In this document: in pieces, positions 39,998 to 47,978 of the stretch | How positions within the stretch are numbered: position 1 is the stretch's first letter | Layout: each line of letters starts with the position of its first letter | NCBI GenBank assembly: GCA_963778375.1 | Contig: CAVZTX010000030.1 | Coordinates: 124,001 to 188,000 of the forward strand | Direction of reading: 5' to 3' | Source: CAVZTX01 sp963778375 | GTDB lineage: Bacteria > Chloroflexota > Ktedonobacteria > Ktedonobacterales > Ktedonobacteraceae | Length of the DNA stretch: 64,000 nucleotides | Program-made: the position numbers and the translations under genes | Notes under the pieces: model-generated | The model's database searches: none | The model's input: the letters and a program-made list of their open reading frames with translations, nothing else | Told to the model about the DNA's origin: nothing

Positions 39998-40396
39998 TTA
40001 TGAGTTCTGCAGAAACGCTCGTATTCCGACAACAATTGCGACCAGGGCGGAAAGAATGCAGAGGACGAGAGTCCCAAAGTGGCCAACGTTTGCGCCAGGA
40101 TCGAGCAGCGCAGCGGTGTTGGTCGGTTGGATGACGAGGAGGACATTCGTGCCCAAGACAATGAGCACGCTCAGTGGCAACGCCCAACGCCTACCGGTGG
40201 CGACCAGACCAGCAGCAAGCAAGATGAGCACACCGATCACCAGGTGAGGAATATTCACACCCTCTCCTTGCACGAGTTCTGCAAGTATTCCGACGACCTG
40301 GGCAAGAACATTGATCAACAATGCCCCGATGGTGATTTTGACCAGGATTGACAGCGGTTGGTGGGTGGCGTGTGTGTGTGTGTTCACGTGTTCCAT
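39998..40396 (-). CDS. Four-helix membrane protein
   Basis: 132 residues. After a His/Thr-rich start (MEHVNTHTHATHQP) come four hydrophobic helices (LVKITIGALLINVLAQVVGIL, VIGVLILLAAGLVATG, WALPLSVLIVLGTNVLLVI and FGTLVLCILSALVAIVVGI). No family recognised. A short GT microsatellite in the DNA encodes part of the His/Thr run. ATG start at 40396 with GCGAGAAATTTCC before it, a weak ribosome site. Confidence 0.6.
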   Translation of the reverse strand: MEHVNTHTHATHQPLSILVKITIGALLINVLAQVVGILAELVQGEGVNIPHLVIGVLILLAAGLVATGRRWALPLSVLIVLGTNVLLVIQPTNTAALLDPGANVGHFGTLVLCILSALVAIVVGIRAFLQNS

Positions 40397-40806
40397 GGAA
40401 ATTTCTCGCTTTCGAATCTATTTACGACGTCTTGTTGACATACACCTGCGAGAAAACGCTTTCTGTTCCCTCGCAGAGCTTGTACGAGCAACACGCTTTC
40501 ATCTGTGGTGCTGTTTCTAGTATAGGTGAGGTGATTTCCCACGGGGAAGGGGGTGCTGTCCCAATATGACCGGGCAATTTTCCCGGCGGTTTCCCGTGTG
40601 TTCTGAGAAGTGACACGTTACGTAGCGCTACCCCGAGAAGCGGAGAAAGAAAGGGCTGATTGAGGAGCCTTTTTGCAGCCAGGTGTCTCTGTAACCTGGA
40701 AGAAGCGCATTACCCCAAGGTGGTTTTCCAACTCACCTCCTTTAACCCCCGCTTCTGCTGTCTCACAATCGGCCGTTTCTTGAGACATATAATTCTGCCT
40801 GGTCTG
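40397..40806. other. Intergenic region, no gene seen
   Basis: 410 bases between two leftward genes. Only a 7-base inverted repeat CTGCGAG/CTCGCAG (40446-40476) stands out. No coding frame with a ribosome site and no clear promoter is seen. Confidence 0.5.
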
Positions 40807-43029
40807 TTACAAATACTTACTCGTCAGCGAATGCTTGGCGCCGAGTAGTTCTCGGGGTGTACCCTCGAAGATAACCCTGCCGCCCTTATTGCCGCCTTCT
40901 GGCCCCATATCAATGATCCAGTCTGCGTTGCGAATCACATCGAGATGGTGCTCAATCACAATCACTGTGTTCCCGCCATCTACCAGCCGGTTCATGATGG
41001 TGAGCAGGCGACCAATATCCGACAGGTGCAGGCCAGTTGTCGGCTCATCCATGACATAGATACTGCCCTGCTTGTGAAGTTCACTGGCCAGTTTAATCCG
41101 CTGGCATTCCCCACCAGAGAGAGTGCTCATGGGCTGACCGAGGGTCAAGTAGTCCAGACCAACGTCGCTCATCGCCTGGAGCTTTGACTGCACTTCTTTC
41201 ATCTGCAAAAACGCTAGTGCCTGCTGAACGGTCATGTTCAACACATCAGCAATGGACTTCCCGTTCAGTGTATAGGCCAGTACTTCGTCCTTAAAGCGTT
41301 TCCCGCCGCACACTTCGCAAGGAAGCTTAACCCCCTCAAGGAAACCGAGGTCCGCGTAGGTGACACCGAGCCCCTGACAGTTAGGGCAGGCACCCTTGGA
41401 GTTAAAGCTGAACAGACCAGCATCAACGTGGTTGACTGCCGCGAAGGCCTTGCGCACGTCGTCCATGATACCGGTGTAGGTCGCGGGATTCGAGCGGCTG
41501 GAAGTGTTCAGGGGCGCCTGGTCGATCACCACCGCTTCCGGGTGCTGACTCAGAAAGGCTTCGTTGATTAACGAACTTTTACCTGAACCGGCCACTCCTG
41601 TGACAACTGTCAGGACGCCGGTAGGAATATTTACGCTAACATTTTTCAGGTTGTTGACGGTAGCGCGTACAACTGGCAGCATGCCGGTCGCCTGGCGGAA
41701 GGTCTCCTTGAGCGGCCTCTTACGCAGCAGATGGTTGCCGGTCAGAGTGTCGGCCTCAAGCAGACCAGCGTAGCCGCCTTCATACACGACCTGACCGCCC
41801 TCGCTCCCGGCATACGGCCCCATATCAACCACATAATCGGCCACCTTGATCACATCGGGGTCATGCTCTACTACAATCACGGTATTGCCTTTATCGCGCA
41901 ATTTCACCAGTAGTTCATTCAAGCGGTGTACATCGCGCGGGTGCAGTCCGACACTCGGCTCGTCAAAGATATACATGACATCCACAAGGCTGCCGTTGAG
42001 GTTCTTGACGATCTTGACTCGTTGTGACTCACCTCCGGACAGCGTGTCAGTTACACGATCCAGACTCAGATACTCCAGGCCAATATCCACCAGGTGCTGG
42101 AGCCGTTCGGTCAATGTGCGAACGATCGGTGCCGCCACCGGGTCTTTGAGATCCTTCACCACTTCCAGCAGTTCATAAATCTCCATCGTCGATAGATCGG
42201 CAATATTGTACCCCTTGATCCTGCAACTCAGTGCCGCCTGATTCAGCCGGGCACCCTTGCAGAGCGGACAGGGGCCGAGCTTCAAAAAAGGCTCGACCTG
42301 TTGCCGTATACGAGGCGAAAGCGCCTGGATGTCCCGCGCTATGAACTTGCGATTGAACTTGTACACCAGACCCTCATAGGTGTTATACGGCAGACCAGTA
42401 TGTCTGCGCGGTTCGCTGTAGAGCAGCAGGTCCAGTTCCTCCGGTGTATAATTGGCGATCTTCTTGTCGTTATCGAAGAAGCCAGAATGCGCATATAGAT
42501 CGCGCTCCAAATTGGCCAGTCCTGGGGCGATAACTGCTCCCTCGTTCAGCGATTTTGTTGTATCAATCAGCGCCTCGGGGTCAATGCCGATCTTGCGGCC
42601 CAGGCCATTGCATTCCAGGCACATACCCTGAGGATCGTTGAAGGAAAACGCATTTGCATTGCCCACGTAGGGTTGACCGATGCGCGAAAAGAGAAGGCGC
42701 AACACAGACGCGATGTCAGTTACCGTGCCCACCGTCGAGTGCGATCCCCCACCCAGGCGTTTCTGATCAACAATCACCGCCATGCTCAGGTTCTCAATCG
42801 CATCTGCGTCTGGTTGGGGATAGCGCGGTAGCAAGTTGCGAATGAACATGCTGAAATTCTCGAACAACAGTCGTTGTGCTTCGTTGGCAATGGTATCAAA
42901 CACAACCGATGATTTCCCCGAACCGGATACGCCGGTAAAAATGGTGATGTTGCGCTTGGGCAGCCTCAGCGAGACATCCTTGAGGTTGTTCTCACGCGCG
43001 CCACGAATCTCGATATATTCTTGAACCAT
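40807..43029 (-). CDS. UvrA-like ABC ATPase without UvrB-binding domain
   Basis: 740 residues, shorter than UvrA (~940). Two ATPase cassettes: Walker A GVSGSGKSSVVFDTI and GVAGSGKSSLINEAF, signatures LSGGESQRVKIV and LSGGECQRIKLA, Walker B MYIFDEPSVGLHP and IYVMDEPTTGLHL. Zinc modules CLECNGLG...CPLCKGARLN and CPNCQGLG...CEVCGGKRF are kept. Where UvrA has its first zinc Cys pair and the UvrB-binding domain, this protein runs straight from SRIGQPYVGNANAFSFNDPQG. It therefore belongs to the shortened UvrA-like group sometimes linked to drug resistance, not to standard repair. A role in drug tolerance is inference. Confidence 0.85.
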   Translation of the reverse strand: MVQEYIEIRGARENNLKDVSLRLPKRNITIFTGVSGSGKSSVVFDTIANEAQRLLFENFSMFIRNLLPRYPQPDADAIENLSMAVIVDQKRLGGGSHSTVGTVTDIASVLRLLFSRIGQPYVGNANAFSFNDPQGMCLECNGLGRKIGIDPEALIDTTKSLNEGAVIAPGLANLERDLYAHSGFFDNDKKIANYTPEELDLLLYSEPRRHTGLPYNTYEGLVYKFNRKFIARDIQALSPRIRQQVEPFLKLGPCPLCKGARLNQAALSCRIKGYNIADLSTMEIYELLEVVKDLKDPVAAPIVRTLTERLQHLVDIGLEYLSLDRVTDTLSGGESQRVKIVKNLNGSLVDVMYIFDEPSVGLHPRDVHRLNELLVKLRDKGNTVIVVEHDPDVIKVADYVVDMGPYAGSEGGQVVYEGGYAGLLEADTLTGNHLLRKRPLKETFRQATGMLPVVRATVNNLKNVSVNIPTGVLTVVTGVAGSGKSSLINEAFLSQHPEAVVIDQAPLNTSSRSNPATYTGIMDDVRKAFAAVNHVDAGLFSFNSKGACPNCQGLGVTYADLGFLEGVKLPCEVCGGKRFKDEVLAYTLNGKSIADVLNMTVQQALAFLQMKEVQSKLQAMSDVGLDYLTLGQPMSTLSGGECQRIKLASELHKQGSIYVMDEPTTGLHLSDIGRLLTIMNRLVDGGNTVIVIEHHLDVIRNADWIIDMGPEGGNKGGRVIFEGTPRELLGAKHSLTSKYL

Positions 43030-43375
43030 GCTGATGTATGCTTCCTCTCGATATCGCTAGAATTATGCCAGCGGATCTTTCAATCGGGCTCTATCTGGAT
43101 TCCGATGATGGAACGCCTTTGTTCTGGCTGTACACAGGAGCAGTATAGCACAGAAGGATTGGCAAAACTTCTTCTTTCTCTTACTGTCGTTGTTCTGAAG
43201 ATGCCTGGGTGACAAGGCAATCAGCGCGACGCCTCGAATGATTCAGCGTCGCGCTGATGTGCCCGTCTCCAGTCATCTGATTCGTTCTGACCTGCTCCCT
43301 GTCTGGTGGGCACCTCGATCATGGGAAGGATGGCCGCCAACTGAGGTGGAGGCGACCTGAACTCCCTATTTGCAG
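43030..43375. other. Intergenic region with perfect inverted repeat
   Basis: 346 bases between two leftward genes. It contains a perfect 13-base inverted repeat, ATCAGCGCGACGC (43220-43232) with its complement at 43246-43258 around a 13-base loop. No T-tract follows, so it may be a weak or Rho-assisted terminator of the VOC gene, or a processing hairpin. A 63-codon open frame here is not convincing. Confidence 0.5.
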
Positions 43376-43768
43376 TTAGCTGGGAGGGGTCTCTGACTGA
43401 GCCACCTGCCACACGTTGCCATCAGGATCCTTGAGGGGAAACCACTTGACGCCCGAGCCCGGGCCATACAGGTCATCCTTCACTTCGCTGACCTGGAGGC
43501 CCCTTGCTTTGTACTCGTTGTGGGTCGCTTCAATATTAGGCGTCGAGAGGTAGAGATGCATCGTCCCAGCTTTCATGTTTCCATGCATTGTTGTGAGCGT
43601 CACAGCGGTGCCTCCTCCTGGGGGCTGAACAGTGACCCAGTGTTGATCGCCTTGCCCGACGTCTGTAGTGACAGACCAGCCCAATTGCTCCGCGTAGAAC
43701 GCTTTAGCCTTCGCCATATCGGTGACTGCCATCGTCACCATCAGAATTTTTTCATTAGCCATTGTCAT
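43376..43768 (-). CDS. VOC-superfamily (glyoxalase-like) protein
   Basis: 130 residues in a single glyoxalase/bleomycin-resistance fold: ILMVTMAVTDMAKAKAFYAEQLGW, WVTVQPPGGGTAVTL, AGTMHLYLSTPNIEATHNEYKARG and VKWFPLKDPDGNVWQVAQ. Such proteins bind a metal and act as lyases, dioxygenases or drug binders; the activity is unknown. ATG behind AAAGGTAGGTT. Two ECF41-type promoters point to it from the region shared with the sigma gene, so it is a likely target of that sigma factor. Confidence 0.87.
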   Translation of the reverse strand: MTMANEKILMVTMAVTDMAKAKAFYAEQLGWSVTTDVGQGDQHWVTVQPPGGGTAVTLTTMHGNMKAGTMHLYLSTPNIEATHNEYKARGLQVSEVKDDLYGPGSGVKWFPLKDPDGNVWQVAQSETPPS

Positions 43769-43878
43769 AACCTACCTTTCACATGTCGTAAAACAGCGTG
43801 TTGTGTGTCCTTCTCGCGCTTTTCCGCAGTCGGCTCTTTGAGCCAGACTCCAGTGGTATTTTCGCGCGTCACTATTCT

Positions 43879-43905
43879 GACGAACCATCGCGCAGAAATG
43901 TGACC
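43879..43905 (-). promoter_or_regulatory. ECF41-type promoter toward VOC gene
   Basis: Read on the minus strand: GGTCACA (43905-43899), 16 bases, CGTC (43882-43879). It matches the known ECF41 target pattern TGTCACA-N16-CGTC at all but the first base. It lies about 110 bases before the VOC start. Confidence 0.7.
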
Positions 43906-43995
43906 GGCTTCCCGCGCGTATGCGGGATTTCTTGACTTTTCGGTTTAATCTTGACGGGGCCGCCCATCCGGCGCTTCAATGGGAGTTCGTTTCCC

Positions 43996-44022
43996 TGTGA
44001 CATCGGCTGGATTTCCCTCGTC
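43996..44022 (+). promoter_or_regulatory. ECF41-type promoter toward the sigma gene
   Basis: TGTGACA (43996-44002), 16 bases, CGTC (44019-44022). One mismatch to TGTCACA-N16-CGTC. It points at the sigma gene that starts at 44121, implying positive autoregulation. Confidence 0.65.
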
Positions 44023-44030
44023 ACTATAAT

Positions 44031-44057
44031 GACGGAACGCAACGAAAGAATGTGACC
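44031..44057 (-). promoter_or_regulatory. Second leftward ECF41-type promoter
   Basis: On the minus strand: GGTCACA (44057-44051), 16 bases, CGTC (44034-44031). It faces the rightward promoter at 43996, so their -10 elements together form the palindrome CGTCACTATAATGACG (44019-44034). A sister palindrome CGTCACTATTCTGACG lies at 43867-43882. Confidence 0.6.
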
Positions 44058-44120
44058 GATGGACGAAGTTGAGTCTCGCTCGTTACTCCAATGAGAGAAT
44101 AAAATGAGGGAATAGAACTG

Positions 44121-44996
44121 ATGAACAAACACGAATGGCTGGCGGAACAATTCGAGGCCAACCGGACCCACCTGCAAGCGGTCGCCTACCGCATGCTCGG
44201 CTCGCTGAGCGAGGCAGACGACGCCGTACAGGAGTCGTGGCTTCGCCTCAGCCGCTCCGATACGAGCGGCATTGAAAACCTGGGAGGATGGCTGACCACA
44301 GTGATCGCGCGAATTTGCCTCGACATGCTGCGTTCGCGAAACTCACGGCGCGAGGAATCGCTGGAGGCGGCTGTGTCCGAGTCCATCGAGAGCCGCGAGG
44401 AGGGGATCGACCCAGAGCAGGAAGTGCTGCTGGCCGACTCGGTTGGGCTTGCCCTACTGGTCGTGCTCGACACCCTACCTCCCGCCGAGCGGCTCGCCTT
44501 TGTGCTGCACGACATCTTCGCAGTGCCTTTCGACGAGATTGCGCCTATCGTGGAGCGTTCGGAGACGGCAGCAAGGCAGCTCGCGAGTCGCGCACGTCGC
44601 CGCGTGCGGGGAGCGGAAACGGCGAAGCCTGCCGATCTCGAACGCCAGCGAACAGTGGTCGATGCCTTCCTTGCCGCCTCGCGCACTGGAAACTTTGAGG
44701 CGCTGCTCACGGTGCTCGACCCGGAGGTTGTGTTCCGCGTAGATGGCGCTGCCTCGCCTAAGGGTGTGTCAAGAGAGGTTCGCGGTGCGCCAGCAGTGGC
44801 CAGGCAGTTCTCAGGACGTGCTCAGGGCGCACGAAGGGCCCTGGTGGATGGAGCCGTGGCAGCTATTGTGGCGCCGCGTGGACATCTGTTCCTCGTCCTC
44901 AATTTCACGATCAGGAACGACAAGATCGTCGAGATTGAGGCGGTCGCCGATCCTGCACGCCTACACCAGTTGCACCTTGCAGTCCTCGACGACTGA
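44121..44996 (+). CDS. ECF41-type (SigJ-like) sigma factor with fused SnoaL-like domain
   Basis: 291 residues. Sigma region 2 with LQAVAYRMLGSLSEADDAVQESWLRLSR and WLTTVIARICLDMLRSR. Region 4 has LPPAERLAFVLHDIFAVPFDEIAPIVERSETAARQLASRARRR. The C-terminal ~110 residues (VVDAFLAASRTGNFEALLTVLDPEVVFRVDG to HQLHLAVLDD) form the NTF2/SnoaL-like domain that in ECF41 factors replaces a separate anti-sigma and tunes activity. The ADPARLHQL ending recalls the ECF41 NPDKL-type motif. GC content is higher than in neighbouring genes. No anti-sigma gene is adjacent. Promoters of the matching type are in the upstream region. Confidence 0.88.
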   Translation: MNKHEWLAEQFEANRTHLQAVAYRMLGSLSEADDAVQESWLRLSRSDTSGIENLGGWLTTVIARICLDMLRSRNSRREESLEAAVSESIESREEGIDPEQEVLLADSVGLALLVVLDTLPPAERLAFVLHDIFAVPFDEIAPIVERSETAARQLASRARRRVRGAETAKPADLERQRTVVDAFLAASRTGNFEALLTVLDPEVVFRVDGAASPKGVSREVRGAPAVARQFSGRAQGARRALVDGAVAAIVAPRGHLFLVLNFTIRNDKIVEIEAVADPARLHQLHLAVLDD

Positions 44997-45036
44997 CGAA
45001 CTGCCGCCCGTCAAACGCCGCGTGCCTGTTCGGCGG

Positions 45037-45348
45037 TCAAGCCCGTGCTCTCTCGATTTGTGCGTCCCAGAATTGCCGGTATTGTTCAAGCCAGACCACA
45101 GCGTCTCTCATGGGACTAGCAGCGAGGCGAAACCAGTGCGTTCGTCCATCTTTCCTGTGCAGGATCAGATTAGCGTGTTCCAGCACCCGTAAGTGTTTGG
45201 AGATCGCCGGGACGGAGATCGAGAATGGCCGTGCCAGTTCTGTGCCAGAAGCCTCACCATGCGCCAGGCGTTCTAAAATGGCCCGGCGTGTGGGGTCAGC
45301 GAGCGCTAAAAAGATGGTATTAAGTCGCTCTGGTGAATCATTAACCAT
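45037..45348 (-). CDS. ArsR-family HTH repressor
   Basis: About 103 residues. Winged helix with FLALADPTRRAILERLAHGEASGTELARPFSISVPAISKHLRVLEHANLILHRKDGRTHWFRLAA; no metal-binding CxC in the recognition helix. It is of the type usually paired with an SRPBCC gene, but none is adjacent; a decayed SRPBCC remnant lies at 36.7 kb. The start ATG at 45348 is fixed by a consensus promoter that places the transcription start at or next to the ATG; a longer frame to 45384 would overlap the promoter. Confidence 0.85.
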   Translation of the reverse strand: MVNDSPERLNTIFLALADPTRRAILERLAHGEASGTELARPFSISVPAISKHLRVLEHANLILHRKDGRTHWFRLAASPMRDAVVWLEQYRQFWDAQIERARA

Positions 45349-45355
45349 AGCGTTA

Positions 45356-45384
45356 ATTATACGAAGGTCGTGAATCACTGTCAA
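45356..45384 (-). promoter_or_regulatory. Consensus promoter giving a leaderless arsR mRNA
   Basis: On the minus strand TTGACA (45384-45379), 17-base spacer, TATAAT (45361-45356). Both hexamers are perfect. Only 7 bases separate the -10 from the ATG of the ArsR gene. Confidence 0.8.
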
Positions 45385-45387
45385 TGG

Positions 45388-45762
45388 TTAGCTCACAGGA
45401 GCCTTTTTATTTTCATCCTGTTGGTATACCTTGTCGTTTATAGATGGGGCGCGAATCATCAAACTTTCTATAGGAGGATGGACTTCGAGACGCTATGATA
45501 GACGCCTTGTGGAAAGCAACAGAATTCGCGAGGACCCACTGTAAAACGCTCGCCTTCTACCTCAACGATGAGGCTTCCCTCGAAAACGATAAAAGCTTCA
45601 TCGCTCTCATAATGTGCATGAGGCACAGGATAATCAAGCTTCCGTAGTGTTGTTGTACCAAACCTGGAGCTTCTCAGATCGAAAGCCGATTTCATCTCGT
45701 GGCGTATGCCCTGAAAGTAGTGTGGAGTAATTGGGTAGCTTTCTATGATGGAAGCGTGGCAT
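45388..45762 (-). pseudogene. Cupin protein gene with two frameshifts
   Basis: The intact middle frame (45468-45695) encodes RKLDYPVPHAHYESDEAFIVFEG and FTVGPREFCCFPQGVYHSV, a small cupin. The natural start is ATG at 45762, behind AGGAG. One extra C after that ATG puts it out of frame; removing it gives MHASIIESYPITPHYFQG joined to the cupin frame. After YHSVS a second shift leads to EVHPPIESLMIRAPSINDKVY and a TAA at 45388. The full product would be about 124 residues. It may be a decayed gene or contain sequence errors. Confidence 0.65.
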
Positions 45763-45847
45763 GCGGAGTCTCCTGGAATTTTTTGTGTGTTATCTTAACA
45801 TCATAGAAGTCGCTATCACAACAGAACAAAAGAGGAGTGTAACGCAT

Positions 45848-46675
45848 ATGAAATTATTTCTCTCCACTGACTTTGAAGGCACCAGCGGTATCGTTGCCTG
45901 GGAGCAGATTATTGAAGGAAGTGCCGAATATGAGCAGGGGCGTCGGCTGCTCACTAACGAGGTGAATGCTGTTATTACGGGTGCTTTAGAGGGTGGGGCA
46001 ACGGAATTTGTGGTCAATGACTCGCATCATCATATGCGCAACCTCCATCCTCAGGACCTGCTTGGTCAAGCGACATTGATCACGGGTCGGCATAAACCAC
46101 TGTATATGATGGAGGGGCTTGACGCAAGTTTTGATGGCGTCTGCTTTGTGAGCTATCATGGTTCCATTGGCGCTGAACATGCTGTGCTTTCGCATACGTA
46201 CAATCCACGCGCAATTTGGGAGGTGCGCATCAATGGTGAAGTGGTGGGTGAATCTGGCATTAATGCGTTGGTTGCTGCTCATTACGGCGTGCCGATTATC
46301 TTCGTTAGCGGTGATGCAGTTACTACTTCGGAGGCGCAGAGTATCGCACCAAATGCTGAGAAGGTGGTAGTGAAGCAGTCACTTGGGCGCTTCGCTGCCG
46401 CTCACATGCATCCTACACTTGCCTGCGAACTGTTACGTGCGGGGACGACTCGTGCCGTTCGCAATCTCAATGTTATGCAGCCACCGCAATTCGATCTGCC
46501 CATTTCTTTGGAGGTGACATTTCTTGTTGCGGACATGGCAGAAATGGCGCAGTGGGTACAAGGTGTTGAACGGGTAGCTCCTCGGACCGTGCGGCTTATG
46601 AACGATGATTTGTTGAATCTCTACCGCATGTTTGTAACGGTTGTGACACTGACAAGGGCGTTGGTGGATAGTTGA
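45848..46675 (+). CDS. M55-family D-aminopeptidase (DppA-like)
   Basis: 275 residues, the usual DppA length. N-terminal zinc motif KLFLSTDFEGTSGIVAWEQ with Asp/Glu ligands, the VNDSHHHMRNLHPQDL motif, GLDASFDGVCFVSYHGSIGAEHAVLSHTY and INGEVVGESGINALVAAHYGVPIIFVSGD. DppA forms decameric zinc D-aminopeptidases that release D-Ala from D-Ala peptides, perhaps recycling cell-wall peptides. ATG at 45848 behind AGAGGAG; the longer frame from 45761 has no site and overlaps the cupin gene start on the other strand. Confidence 0.88.
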   Translation: MKLFLSTDFEGTSGIVAWEQIIEGSAEYEQGRRLLTNEVNAVITGALEGGATEFVVNDSHHHMRNLHPQDLLGQATLITGRHKPLYMMEGLDASFDGVCFVSYHGSIGAEHAVLSHTYNPRAIWEVRINGEVVGESGINALVAAHYGVPIIFVSGDAVTTSEAQSIAPNAEKVVVKQSLGRFAAAHMHPTLACELLRAGTTRAVRNLNVMQPPQFDLPISLEVTFLVADMAEMAQWVQGVERVAPRTVRLMNDDLLNLYRMFVTVVTLTRALVDS

Positions 46676-46693
46676 TGCATCAGATCAATGTAT

Positions 46694-47821
46694 CTAGAAA
46701 AAAGACCAGGACGCTGCAGCTTCTGCTTCTGAAGGCGTTTCCTCTGCTTCCTCAGCCTCGGCAACTTTGGACTGTGGGCAGCGGAAAATAAGTTCATAGT
46801 TACCTATGCTGATGTGATCGCCATCTTCCAAAGTATAGCCCATTTCGCCCATGAGCATCTGGCCGTTCACGAAGACGCCATTGGCGCTACGTCGATCATA
46901 GAGCACATAATGATCGTCTTCGCGTCTGAGTAATGCGTGGTGGCGTGAAGTTGAGTTATCGTGATCGAGCAAGACATCACTGGAGCCTGCACGACCAATC
47001 GTCGTTTCATCATGTTCCAATACGACTTCATACGGTTCCTCTGTATAGGGGGAGTTAATCACCAGGCGCGTCAGAGGAACAGTTTCTGGATCCTCCAATG
47101 AAGGTGGAATTTCTTGATCCTGCGCAGAGGCTGGGAATTCTTGTTCCTTGGAGTATGAAACGGGTTCTTGAGAAATGGGCAACTCTTCTTCGGCTAGCGG
47201 TTCGTTCTGCCCAATAGGTTCAGGAGGAGACTGAGGAACATCTGGCTCAGGTAGTGGTTGAGGAACATCGGGTACGACCTGGGGAAGCGGGTCGGGTACC
47301 TGTGGTAAGGCGTCCGGCTCAGGTTGTGGGATTGGGTCAGGCGTGGGTTGAGGAACGGGATCAGGTATCGGCACAGGTATATCAGGCGTTGGCAGGGGCT
47401 GTGGAACGTCTGGTACAGGTTGAGGAATAGGATCGGGTGTCGGCACGGGTATATTAGGCGTTGGCTGAGGAGTAGAATTTGATATCTCTTGTAGTGAAGG
47501 GATATCTTCTGTCGATGCGGTGATCGGTTCATGTTCTATGTCTGGCTCTGATTCAATGGGTGTAGGCGAGGTCTCATGCTCAACCTCAAGTTCGGATTCA
47601 GCAATTGCAGGCTCAATCTCGCGCTCAGTGTCCACTTCGAATTCGGCAACGATGGGTTCAGTTTCAAGCTCGGACTTCGCATCACTCTCGATTTCAAGCA
47701 CAGAGGCAGGAGATTCGGTTTCAGCTTCGATAAGCGCTGGCAGTTCTGAAGACGCCGTCTCGCTATCAAGTGAGGGCTCAAGAGAACTCCCGGATTGAGG
47801 TTGGAGTTGGTGATGCTGCAT
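46694..47821 (-). CDS. FHA-domain protein with Pro-rich repeats (probably 3' part of kinase gene)
   Basis: 375 residues. An acidic Glu/Ser-rich region (residues 10-120) and a Pro/Asp/Ile repeat (PDIPVPIPDPVPQ-like units, residues 130-205) are followed by a C-terminal FHA domain (TTIGRAGSSDVLLDHDNSTSRHHALLRRE...DRRSANGVFVNGQ). FHA domains bind phosphothreonine. ATG start at 47821, but no convincing ribosome site. The frame before it, shared with the repeats at 47864-47978, suggests that it continues the upstream kinase-like gene in a broken single gene. Confidence 0.75.
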   Translation of the reverse strand: MQHHQLQPQSGSSLEPSLDSETASSELPALIEAETESPASVLEIESDAKSELETEPIVAEFEVDTEREIEPAIAESELEVEHETSPTPIESEPDIEHEPITASTEDIPSLQEISNSTPQPTPNIPVPTPDPIPQPVPDVPQPLPTPDIPVPIPDPVPQPTPDPIPQPEPDALPQVPDPLPQVVPDVPQPLPEPDVPQSPPEPIGQNEPLAEEELPISQEPVSYSKEQEFPASAQDQEIPPSLEDPETVPLTRLVINSPYTEEPYEVVLEHDETTIGRAGSSDVLLDHDNSTSRHHALLRREDDHYVLYDRRSANGVFVNGQMLMGEMGYTLEDGDHISIGNYELIFRCPQSKVAEAEEAEETPSEAEAAASWSFF

Positions 47822-47863
47822 CGTCGACTGACTCGCTAGTAATAGCTTCGTCTATAGTAGGGG

Positions 47864-47978
47864 CAATCCCTTGTGGTTGCCCTGGGGGGGCGGAGTGACT
47901 TACGTTAATGTCTATGGGAGCAATCCCTTGCGGTTGCCCTGGGGGGGCGGAGTGGCTTACGTTAACGTCTATGGGGAG
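47864..47978 (-). repeat. Tandem 57/58-base repeat between kinase and FHA frames
   Basis: Two direct copies, 47864-47920 (57 bases) and 47921-47978 (58 bases). They differ at three substitutions and one G (GGG against GGGG). In a third minus-strand frame they encode a 19-residue unit, PIDVNVSHSAPPGQPQGIA. Two of the three substitutions are silent in that frame and the third is Val/Ile. The repeat holds G7 homopolymers in both copies. Confidence 0.85.

Noticed and set aside
43221..43412. 63-codon leftward frame near the VOC stop
   Set aside because: It overlaps the perfect inverted repeat and the end of the VOC gene, and has no ribosome site.
47864..47978. Repeat pair as a mobile or CRISPR-like element
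   Set aside because: The copies are adjacent, in phase with codons and encode a 19-residue unit, so protein-level duplication explains them.
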